Source of the DNA: Sequoia sempervirens
Lineage: Eukaryota > Streptophyta > Pinopsida > Cupressales > Cupressaceae
Direction: 5' to 3'
DNA: 64,000 nucleotides
NCBI GenBank assembly: GCA_007258455.2
Contig: VDFB02321274.1
Coordinates: 124,001-188,000 of the forward strand
Part shown: piece after piece, positions 60,201 through 64,000 of the stretch
How the letters are laid out: each line of letters begins with the position of its first letter
How positions within the stretch are numbered: the first letter of the stretch is position 1
Made by a program: the position numbers and the translations under genes
The notes under the pieces: model-generated
Seen by the model: the letters and a program-made list of their open reading frames with translations, nothing else
Databases searched by the model: none
What the model was told of the DNA's origin: nothing

Positions 60201-63200
60201 TCTGTCTTATGGTATCAGAGCTCAAGTCGAGTTTCTTGGGATCGGTGAAAGGGACATTACAAATTCATCATTAGCAAATGCAAAAAGTGTGTGTACATAG
60301 GGATGTCGGATTCAACCGATAATGCATCCATTACAATTAAAAACTTTAATGTATTTGGGATGACCATTCTCTTTGTCAACTGAGGAAGTCCTACATAAGC
60401 CTAATATTCCCTTGCTTTGTCTTGTATGGAATCATTCCTCTAATTGTTCTTATTTCAAAAAATCCCACTACACCCTTATTTCTTCAATTGCAAACTAAAT
60501 ATCATTACCATGCATTTTGTTTTCTAAAGAAATGGAAAACTTCACCCAGCAAATAAGAAATCACCTATGCATACCAGTAGTATCAGTAGTGAACCTTAAA
60601 ACGCCTCAGCACTTGGAAAATGCCACGCTGGAAAATTAATTACTAATAGTTTCCACAATGGAGCACCAACAGAATCTAGAAAACTATCTTTTCATTCCTA
60701 CGGCTTCGACTTGCAGCATATTTTAAAAGAAAATACCTCTTTGCATTGCATCCTCTTCTTGGCATTTACTTGCTTTGGAAAGTTCTGCTAAATATCAACA
60801 ACTGTTGTATGGAATAGTGCGAGGTGCACTGGAAAGAATTTGCAAAATTTAACACCAACCTTCAATATATTCTTGAAACATAACGAACAAATTTCTCTAT
60901 CATGCCTGTGTCCACATATTCTGTAATAAATACAAGCAATGTGCAGGTTTTATGCCTCAATATCGATACCATTAAATGTCTTACACTTAGCAAATGATAC
61001 ATCATGTGCAACAAATTTTGTCTTCTCATACCTTAAAAGGTTATCATACAGCAAATTCCTTCACGCTTGGTCTTGTCACACACAACAGCTTCTTCTCCAT
61101 ACGCTTTCCACAACAAGTGATTGCTTCTTTACGCTGCCAGAGTAGTCTCTTTTTCAAAATTTACACACAGGCACATAGGTCTTCATTCTGCTCTGATATA
61201 TGATCAAAAACTGCAAAGTGGAACACAGATCTGAGCAGATTCACATATTATCTCCATTTCACCAGGCGTGAGATCATAGCCGCTCTGATACCATGTTAAA
61301 ATGGTGATAAAATTCAGAGAGTTACATCATGATTGCACAGAAGGAGAATAGACAGAATATGTAATATTTAATATATTTGATTTAATCAGGATGATATTAC
61401 ATTTCAATACATTGGCTTTATAAAGCCATTATTCTCCCTTATAAAACTAACTTACCTATGGGAATAATTCCCAGCAAACTAACTATTATTTATTTTATTT
61501 ACTAACTAAAAACTTACATACTAAACATTATTTTATTTACTTATCTCTTAACATACCAAACTGAAGATATAATAAATCCAACAGATATATCATTCATTTA
61601 TATTTTGATTCCTAAGTAATCAATTATGAGTAGTGTTTTCTTCGCACAGTAAATGAAAAGGGAAATGGCAGACTCACTTCTCAATGAAGAACAATATGAT
61701 GATTTGCACATGTGGTTCTCGAGTTTGACTATGACCTTCAACTGTTCTCCTTTTTTGAACAGATAATATTAACCCATGTATGTATTATGTCATGACTCAT
61801 TTATACTTTGATTCTTGAATGGTGCAGACCTCGACTAGGAGTTTTATTATAAACTGCCCAATCTAGCAGCCTTAAATTCAAATCAACACAATCAATACAA
61901 TTTGGAAGCAAAAACCAAATGACAATATTTTATTAAACTTTTTGTAACTTATTACTACATTCACAAAATGCTTTAGGAAATTGGAATCCTTTCTATAACA
62001 TTATATTCACTTGCAAAATGCTTCAACAACAACTAACATTATTCACACAGAGATAGTCTGCACTATAATTCTATTCACAAGCTTTCTTCCTTGTCATATA
62101 GCTTCACTTGTAATCCTTGTTAGTATTTATACAGCATTGATGGTCTCGTCTACAATATGTTTTACGAATCAACATTTTCTTCATGTGGAGTTCCTGCAGC
62201 AATCAGTCCTGAACTATGATCTTCATCTGCCTGATGCACTTCTTCAAATTCTGCAGTTCTGGCACTATAGCCCCTACCCCACTCCCAGGGTGGGGGGGAA
62301 TGGTAGGGGAATGGCCCTATCCTCTATAGTGGGGGTTCAATGAGGCTAAACTAAATTAATACTAAGCAGGTTTCAAAATTTAGGGAATATATAGCACAAT
62401 AAAGTCTGAAATTGTTGGTAGAAGTAGGAGAGGCTCCAATGAATTTATCTACAAAATGGTTTTGGCAATAAAGTAAGTCCTCTTCTAAATAAGTTACTTC
62501 CAAAAGAGATTCGTTGCATTCTCCTTTTTTATTTTCTATATAATTAGTTTGTGATAGAGATTGTGTTTAGCCTTTATAATCTGGGCTGGTGGCCAGCCAA
62601 CTTGTGTTCTAGAGATAAACCAGATTGGGGAGAATATTTGAAGATACACTGAAAGAGATTGAAAATCTTAAGCTAAATTGAATATGATGTAGAGATGACC
62701 TTGTTATTTCCATTTTAAGGAAACTAATATATGGCACCATTTATATTGTTTCAAAGTTATGGTGTTTACTTTTGCCTTAGGCATTTTCTGCTAGGTTCTA
62801 CTTTAGTATTGTACATTTCTAAGGTACTCTAATCTTGTATGCTGCTATTTTATATTTTGAGCATGAAGCAATGCACATATGATGTTCACAGTATTTATCT
62901 TTTTGAGCCATCCAACAAATAGCTAACTAGGATGCTGTTTTTATTTTGCAAACAGCTTATGGATCTCAATGAGAGCCCAGTTTATGTACTTCTGAATCCT
63001 GCTATCAACCATGCACAAAAGGATTTGCCAATCACAATATATGAGAGTGGTATTTGCAATTTTTTCTTGGATAAAATTTTCATCAATGTATATGTCCTTA
63101 AAATATTTTTTGATCATTGTTACAAATTCCAACTTGTTATTGGATGAGACTCAATCATCCATGTCAATTACACATTGTGGAGCACTTCCTTTATTTCATG

Positions 63201-64000
63201 GCAAGGGTGCCTTTTATGGTCTCAGTCTTAGTCTTTTCTAATTTCTTCTTCTCAACTATCTTAATACTCAAGAGTACCATCCTGACTATGATTGAACCCT
63301 ACCTAATGTGAATATTTTCTTGTAACAGAGTTGCATGTTATTGATGGAGTTCCATCATTGATTTTTGTGAAATCAAGCTACACGATAGAGGTATGGCGCT
63401 CTGTGGTAAATTGTTTATCACTATATTATGAACACTTATAGGGTACCTCAATCTTTATTGTTGTCTCATAACTAGAATTCTTTATGTGTAGACTGTGGAG
63501 GCAGAACGCATTTCTGTGGATCATGTTGCACATCTGAAACCCTCAGATGGAGGTTCAGCTGCTACTCAATGTGAGTCTTACTACACAAGTTATAAGAGTG
63601 TTGCCTGATTTGAAACTGAAATAGAGGAAAGAAAAAGTTTCAGGAATTTATCAAAGTGTTCTTCCTGCAGTGGCTGCACACCTAACAGGCATTCACAGTG
63701 CTATCAAAATGCTGAACAGTCGCATTAGAGTTCTGTATCACTTCCTGTCAGCTATGCAAAAAGGTATTATTTTTCAATGCATTCAAATTTATGATCTTCA
63801 TTTTAAAATTAAAGGCATATCTGTGCTAATGCTGTAAAATGCGCTCATTTTGGTAGCAGGAAAAAATTCCTTTTTCACATAATTGTTTTTCTTCATTTCC
63901 TTCCTATATGCAGGTGAAATACCATACGAAAATTCATTACTGCGGCAAGTTTCAAGTCTTCTCAGGAGGTTGCCCGCTATAGAGTCACCAAAGTTTCAAG
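33022..64000 (+). CDS. CSN6: COP9 signalosome subunit 6 (CSN6), exons 1-7, right end outside window
   Basis: CSN6 is a non-catalytic MPN-domain subunit of the COP9 signalosome, the complex that removes NEDD8 from cullin-RING ubiquitin ligases. Joined exons give residues 1-249. Signature stretches are GLTFKLHPLVIVNISDHHTR, FGCVIGVQRGRTVEIFNSFE, GWYSTGSDAQESDMQIHRS, NESPVYVLLNP, ERISVDHVAHLKPSDGGSA and HLTGIHSAIKMLNSRIRVLY. The MPN domain covers roughly residues 8-140. Where the active subunit CSN5 has the HxH of the JAMM zinc site, this protein reads GWYSTGSD, so no zinc site is expected; that is normal for CSN6. All six visible junctions follow GT..AG and keep the phase. Plant CSN6 is usually a little over 300 residues, so about 60-70 remain beyond the edge. 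The exons are intact, without stops. Confidence 0.95.
33811..33980 (+). repeat. Intron repeat copy A
   Basis: Shares GGTATTGTTGTTTC..GAATTAAATAATT..GCATCAAAACTGGAAGAT..TTTCAACACTTAAAC with copy B and, more loosely, copy C. The stretch just before it (33660-33730) holds two copies of AATGTGGTCTTTTGCCCT. Confidence 0.6.
34035..34325 (+). repeat. Intron repeat copy B
   Basis: Resembles copy A (GGTGTTGCTGTTTCTTTGG, GAATTAAATAATTTGATTTT, TTTCAACACTTTAACAT) and then the end of copy C (AATATTAGAATATCAACATT). It stops where the LINE reverse transcriptase begins. Confidence 0.6.
34330..35375 (-). pseudogene. L1-type LINE reverse transcriptase, first part
   Basis: Minus-strand frames show the spacer before RT (KMNWLKVDDRGSKFFF, 35260 region). 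RT blocks follow: DLMDCLLNFIKRKLI, INRGIIKLLPKEGDRTQMRN followed by WRLITLINVSYKI, then AKILALRLNDVL, STTQTGSIKGRYI and LQISMRQGCPLAPALS. This is the order of plant L1 ORF2. The catalytic FADD block is decayed to FVGE (near 34345) and the frame ends there, so thumb, zinc finger and RNase H are missing. Frameshifts occur near 34750 and 34940. Upstream parts lie beyond the solo LTR at 35376-36325 and the TRIM element. Confidence 0.85.
35376..36325 (+). mobile_element. Solo LTR (950 bp) inside the LINE
   Basis: Starts TGTCATGTCCCTGCC and ends AAAGGGACATTACA. It is flanked by GAAGC (35371-35375) and AAAGC (36326-36330), a 5-bp target duplication with one change. LINE coding sequence continues on both sides. 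It contains GATATAAAAGGGAG (near 35651), a good plus-strand TATA box. No internal domain or second LTR is present, so it is the usual remnant of LTR-LTR recombination. Confidence 0.8.
36326..36655 (-). pseudogene. LINE endonuclease end and linker
   Basis: Minus-strand frame with CLKVYPCTMPDHHPIDARIR, containing the S/P-DHHP catalytic end of the EEP domain. It is followed by a Trp/Arg-rich linker (DQWNINVSRWKTFFRLLGRN) toward RT. It joins the upstream endonuclease part at 38681-38870 in frame once the TRIM element and one copy of its target duplication are discounted. Confidence 0.8.
36661..36823 (-). repeat. TRIM-like element, 3' LTR
   Basis: 163 bp, TGAAACAATTTGC start and ATTCTAACA end on the plus strand; identical to 38513-38675. 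Confidence 0.92.
37461..37937 (-). other. 158-residue open frame in TRIM-like interior with internal duplication
   Basis: An open minus-strand frame containing two diverged copies of a roughly 40-residue segment (CRFLLGFSRSQMGW and CRFLVGFPRSQMGC). The DNA repeat itself (CAACCCATTTGAGATCTCG, at about 37650 and 37771) explains the duplication. No known domain. Translation is doubtful. Confidence 0.3.
38513..38675 (-). repeat. TRIM-like element, 5' LTR
   Basis: 163 bp, identical to 36661-36823. It lies next to the minus-strand primer-binding site. Confidence 0.92.
38681..38990 (-). pseudogene. LINE endonuclease (EEP), N-terminal part
   Basis: Minus-strand frame with LEKDNFKFGICSIYAANDYG followed by ERTKLWKWL, then RLDRFYAHNDYFNFEHIDGR. 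These are the (F)xICNVYAPND and (S)RLDRFLxS blocks of L1 endonucleases. About 40-60 residues that normally lie between them, including GDFN, are missing, so there is an internal deletion near 38740. Confidence 0.8.
39136..40714 (-). pseudogene. L1-type LINE ORF1 (DUF4283 and zinc knuckle) remnant
   Basis: Minus strand, upstream of the endonuclease. The region 40195-39863 reads KVVAWSPKVLNYGVLDYTIP followed by RWVTIKNLLPQLL, and later LGKVLQIEEARTM and ARVLVSLSLKIDIPKQL. This is the W.P...P....P.W..L..LP......L..IG..LG.....D pattern of the DUF4283 domain in plant L1 ORF1. Near 39840-39780 a decayed CCHC zinc knuckle follows (YFLCKNEGHQKK, then a frameshift). The remainder (39372-39136) is very Lys/Glu-rich, as is common for the tail. 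ORF1 proteins bind the element RNA. Confidence 0.75.
40715..41890. other. Noncoding stretch between two LINE remnants
   Basis: Contains an A-rich 40.7-41.0 kb segment, presumably the LINE 5' end. A patch with GGGGCAATGCCCCC and GGGGGCAGTGCCC words (41210-41490) resembles noncoding repeat families rather than genes. No open frame worth naming. Confidence 0.4.
41896..42660 (-). other. Downstream part of second LINE, unassigned
   Basis: Follows the RNase H remnant on the same strand. An 89-residue open frame (42165-41896) has no recognisable domain. Probably 3' sequence of that LINE. Confidence 0.3.
42682..43241 (-). pseudogene. LINE RNase H domain, C-terminal two thirds
   Basis: Minus strand: VVIRALQGSFMKVGSFYLCV, TNNEAKA, a stop, AFLEGLKSV, LLKVEGDS, a stop, then EIVFTHCYRERNQVVDILAN. 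These are the plant RNase H1-like blocks (NNxAEAxAxLxGL, (L)xIExDS, (H)xxRExNxxADxLAN) found at the C-terminus of plant L1 ORF2. The N-terminal block lies at 51521-51640, beyond the hAT element. Confidence 0.8.
43601..44280 (-). pseudogene. hAT transposase, C-terminal part with dimerisation domain
   Basis: Minus strand: TQRWNTMNTPLHMAANALNP followed by KWYA; EEVKEGFMKALRKMY; a WLAFVNLSG stretch; DPIGWW; after a frameshift SSSATERNWFTYSFIQSVKR followed by NNLTSRQSEKLVILH. The last is the hAT C-terminal dimerisation block (SSSACERNWSxxxxIHxKKRNRL....LV..H). It is interrupted upstream by the LTR element at 44281. Frameshifts near 43960 and 43740. Confidence 0.88.
44281..45380 (-). repeat. 3' LTR of the minus-strand element
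   Basis: 1,100 bp; matches 49685-50733 throughout, with an extra stretch of about 35 bp near 44350. Confidence 0.88.
45408..46400 (-). CDS. Orphan 330-residue frame in non-autonomous LTR element
   Basis: The longest intact frame in the window outside CSN6. It starts with Met at 46400 and ends 14 bases before the polypurine tract, the position where a retrotransposon polyprotein normally ends. The N-terminal half is acidic and His-rich (ESEEDITLKHEV, DESHHFDDSLVEY). The C-terminal half is hydrophobic and aromatic (AIWRTAVVWVFLRGLDLHFI; IFSWKVAVLIYINKIGG). The same register continues upstream to 46892 through a few stops, so the ancestral frame was nearly 500 codons or more. I recognise no gag, protease, RT, integrase or host domain. 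It may be an element-specific protein or a captured gene; translation is not shown. Confidence 0.4.
   Translation of the reverse strand: MTRGTLDFHLKISIGHALMNEHPFMEVEMIESEEDITLKHEVRTDFFMYESSPLSSNHHTMTARRISLKAYDFHGETHVGPALDDRHLTKGEDLLESLEEFARDESHHFDDSLVEYVAALFQKFVMHAMETLAFIGHTWEVKLHFDTRYGGIAIMFGFKLLMLVFQLDYVIGVGRKHEDLGLPALVHEYPLYSLLRDGCSVFLHMDILRAIWRTAVVWVFLRGLDLHFIIGEWHMDDTLSSYDIGDDIGTHLGLIFSWKVAVLIYINKIGGADMFFYAPIRGILHIHEESFEVGELMGVDKSLRYIYLLNFDTYGSMMIWNPDGGKLGIA
46401..47127 (-). pseudogene. Upstream extension of the orphan frame
   Basis: Same register as the 330-residue frame from 46892 down, with stops at about 46653, 46455 and 46406. It shows a plausible helical segment (LHELKKALVVVKSNYLHLLA) and a Ser/Glu/Asp-rich segment (DAFRRKEDEVEKLGEELSMA). 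Above 46892 the register changes and the product is acidic (EDHDVEDSTHYFDGN). Broken by the nested solo LTR at 47128. Confidence 0.35.
47128..48919 (+). mobile_element. Solo LTR (1,792 bp) nested in the minus-strand element
   Basis: Starts TGTAATGAACAACCC and ends GAGGACATTACA. The flanking 5-mers are GGATC (47123-47127) and GGAAC (48920-48924), a target duplication with one change. It interrupts the interior of the 44281-50733 element. There is no primer-binding site or coding motif inside. Orientation is uncertain; TG..CA ends read both ways. Confidence 0.65.
48474..48605 (+). repeat. Perfect-register 66-bp tandem duplication
   Basis: Two copies (48474-48539, 48540-48605) with one visible difference (CTAGTC/CTGGTC). 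Each contains TTACTATTTCTAG..CTAAAAATAGTAA, an inverted pair. Related inverted pairs recur at 48717-48750 and 48848-48862. Confidence 0.85.
48942..49683 (-). pseudogene. Gag-region remnant of the minus-strand LTR element
   Basis: Lies directly downstream of the minus-strand primer-binding site, where gag should be. Open pieces include LASLLGMRFRKFGVMATHVI and, lower, SEISVCSEQSELDKIDLT. No zinc knuckle is visible and the register changes several times. The assignment to gag rests on position alone. Confidence 0.3.
49685..50733 (-). repeat. 5' LTR of the minus-strand element
   Basis: 1,049 bp, matching 44281-45380; its minus-strand end abuts the primer-binding site at 49671-49681. Confidence 0.88.
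50740..51430 (-). pseudogene. hAT transposase, central part
   Basis: Minus strand: NVVTNSTHVFKLVGLMVESA followed by YKLICWTPCCVHA, which matches the hAT block NVVTDNAxNxxxAGxxLxxxYxxIxWTPCAAH. Then DIGKIDWVKAVVSKARDVQM; a LRKEFLKPMETRYVNYFILL stretch; MARGKHTKIIDDDWLS; and DTDSPSLGEIYVTFDSML. Order and spacing fit the domain upstream of the dimerisation region at 43601-44280. Nothing of the BED finger end is present: the frame changes directly into the GC-rich terminal sequence above 51430. Confidence 0.85.
51521..51640 (-). pseudogene. LINE RNase H domain, N-terminal block
   Basis: Minus strand: WKAPKVGFVKLNFDGAMKGN followed by PGP. This is the first RNase H block (KxNxDGAxxGNPGxAG) with its catalytic Asp. 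The hAT element starts immediately after it, and the rest of the domain lies at 42682-43241. Confidence 0.85.
51660..52607 (+). repeat. Remaining intron sequence with repeat copy C
   Basis: The stretch 51920-52300 resembles 33650-34325 at the other side of the transposon pile: AAGTTGGATGTGGT..TTT, AAAGGTATTGTTATTTCTTT, AAATTAAATAATTTGATTTT, CATCAAATTGGAA, AATATTAGAACGTTGAAATT. It is therefore the original intron context, or an older repeat family, into which the LINEs inserted. Confidence 0.55.
52608..54195 (+). repeat. 5' LTR
   Basis: 1,588 bp, AT-rich in its first 350 bp. It contains GCCCATATAAGGGAAGAG (near 53085), a TATA-like word also present in the 3' copy. Confidence 0.85.
54197..54208 (+). 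other. Primer-binding site (tRNA-iMet type)
   Basis: TGGTATCAGAGC, one base after the end of the 5' LTR. Confidence 0.9.
54209..55978 (+). other. Element interior without coding motif
   Basis: Holds two diverged copies of a segment of about 115 bp (54945-55060 and 55065-55190; AGGAGGGGACAAGATGAGCC is shared) followed by the hairpin array. The end carries TTGCTTGAAGACAAGCAAAT, the phrase commonly seen just before the polypurine tract of plant gypsy elements. Confidence 0.6.
55205..55530 (+). repeat. Array of 15 hairpin-forming units of about 22 bp
   Basis: Each unit has a 4-base arm, ATTGC or a close variant as loop, and a second 4-base arm, spaced by GATAATGGC or TATAATGGA. The unit forms are GGTC-ATTGC-GACC and GGAC-ATTGC-GTCC, both able to pair. 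Fourteen of 15 units keep complementarity at the variable third stem position; only the fourth unit does not. The period (21-24) is not a multiple of three. Confidence 0.85.
55979..56590 (+). repeat. 3' LTR, truncated
   Basis: Matches 52608-53217 almost base for base with scattered substitutions. The expected initial TG reads TA. Similarity ends near 56590. Confidence 0.85.
56591..58257. other. End of CSN6 intron 1, with a GC-rich patch
   Basis: AT-rich at first. A sharply GC-rich patch at 57100-57345 has many GTCCCC/GGGGAC words, like the ends of the hAT element at 43.3 and 51.5 kb. The long frames it creates (for example 56873-57490) show no domain. From 57500 to the acceptor nothing is recognised. 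Confidence 0.45.
58258..58346 (+). CDS. CSN6: CSN6 exon 2
   Basis: Acceptor TTGTGCAG at 58250-58257, donor GTAAGT at 58347. It completes the split Tyr codon and encodes KKVFPKYDILGWYSTGSDAQ and onward to HRS. It lies 25 kb from exon 1. Confidence 0.95.
61294..61553 (-). repeat. 260-bp LTR with adjacent primer-binding site
   Basis: TG..CA ends (TGTTAAAATGG..CTCTTAACA). GCTCTGATACCA (61282-61293) abuts it, which is a tRNA-iMet site read on the minus strand, so this is the 5' LTR of a minus-strand element. It contains GGCTTTATAAAGCC, a symmetrical TATA word. No second LTR was found, so the remainder is deleted or unrecognisable. Confidence 0.7.
62263..62331. repeat. Small palindromic insertion (nested hairpin)
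   Basis: Outer arms CACTATAG (62263-62270) and CTATAGTG (62324-62331); inner arms CCCCTACC (62271-62278) and GGTAGGGG (62302-62309). GC-rich between them, unlike the surrounding intron. It may be a tiny MITE or hAT end. Confidence 0.55.
62956..63049 (+). CDS. CSN6: CSN6 exon 3
   Basis: Acceptor GCAAACAG, donor GTATTT. It encodes LMDLNESPVYVLLNPAINHA and onward to YES, ending after the first base of a Glu codon. Confidence 0.95.
63329..63390 (+). CDS. CSN6: CSN6 exon 4
   Basis: Acceptor TTGTAACAG, donor GTATGG. It encodes LHVIDGVPSLIFVKSSYTIE after the split Glu codon. Confidence 0.95.
63492..63570 (+). CDS. CSN6: CSN6 exon 5
   Basis: Acceptor TATGTGTAG, donor GTGAGT. It encodes TVEAERISVDHVAHLKPSDG and onward to ATQ, the most conserved stretch of the family. 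Confidence 0.95.
63671..63763 (+). CDS. CSN6: CSN6 exon 6
   Basis: Acceptor TTCCTGCAG, donor GTATTA. It encodes LAAHLTGIHSAIKMLNSRIR and onward to AMQK, the start of the C-terminal helices that join the COP9 helical bundle. Confidence 0.95.
63914..64000 (+). CDS. CSN6: CSN6 exon 7 (cut by window edge)
   Basis: Acceptor TATATGCAG. It encodes GEIPYENSLLRQVSSLLRRL and onward to SPKFQ and continues beyond the window. Confidence 0.95.

Larger units (their letters stand above)
58347..62955 (+). other. CSN6 intron 2 (4,609 bp)
   Basis: Bounded by GTAAGT and GCAAACAG. Mostly AT-rich, unassigned sequence. It contains an isolated TGGTATCAGAGC at 60210-60221 with LTR-like sequence before it, an LTR fragment at 61294-61553, and a palindromic insertion at 62263-62331. 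No gene on either strand is supported. Confidence 0.85.

Noticed and set aside
60210..60256. Possible LTR end: TGGTATCAGAGC and, further on, GGGACATTACA
   Set aside because: Both words are present, but no matching TG start, second LTR or target duplication could be found, so no element was called.
1..64000. tRNA or rRNA genes
   Set aside because: The only tRNA-related words are primer-binding sites of LTR elements; no cloverleaf or rRNA signature was recognised.

Overview
The window looks like nuclear DNA of a seed plant with a very large, transposon-filled genome. A gymnosperm (conifer-like) source is my inference. It rests on a plant COP9 signalosome gene with a roughly 25 kb first intron, tRNA-iMet-primed LTR elements (TGGTATCAGAGC), deep nesting of retroelements, and AT-rich noncoding sequence with old, decayed element genes. 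The species cannot be read from the sequence.

Only one convincing host gene is present: CSN6, COP9 signalosome subunit 6, on the + strand. It starts at 33022 and runs off the right edge. Seven exons are visible (33022-33265, 58258-58346, 62956-63049, 63329-63390, 63492-63570, 63671-63763, 63914 onward), all with GT..AG junctions that keep the frame. Intron 1 is 24,992 bp and intron 2 is 4,609 bp; the remaining introns are short.

Left third (1-24 kb): a Ty3/gypsy protease remnant (- strand), then a broken Helitron-type gene on the - strand. That gene carries a Helitron-like N-terminal region, a PIF1 helicase and an EEP endonuclease. It is cut in two by a 15 kb LTR element (6567-21549). The 5' LTR of that element is itself cut by a 5.2 kb insertion (7059-12272), which carries a decayed mTERF gene copy. 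The 15 kb element has no recognisable gag-pol, but holds CCCTAAA-rich minisatellites and a Pro/Ser/Gln-rich reading frame.

24.3-29.9 kb: a decayed Ty1/copia element with 5' LTR, PBS, gag and pol but no 3' LTR. 30-33 kb: unassigned sequence and the CSN6 upstream region.

Intron 1 (33.3-58.3 kb) is a pile of nested elements. An L1-type LINE (- strand, 34.3-40.7 kb) carries a solo LTR and an intact 2,015 bp TRIM-like element with identical LTRs. A second LINE fragment (RNase H domain) is split by a hAT transposase gene. The hAT gene is split by a minus-strand LTR element (44281-50733), which carries another solo LTR (47128-48919). Downstream lies a further LTR element (52608 to about 56590) containing 15 tandem units that can each form a small hairpin; the stems vary in a compensatory way. 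I consider that array the most unusual signal in the window. Intron 2 holds an LTR fragment and a small palindromic insertion.
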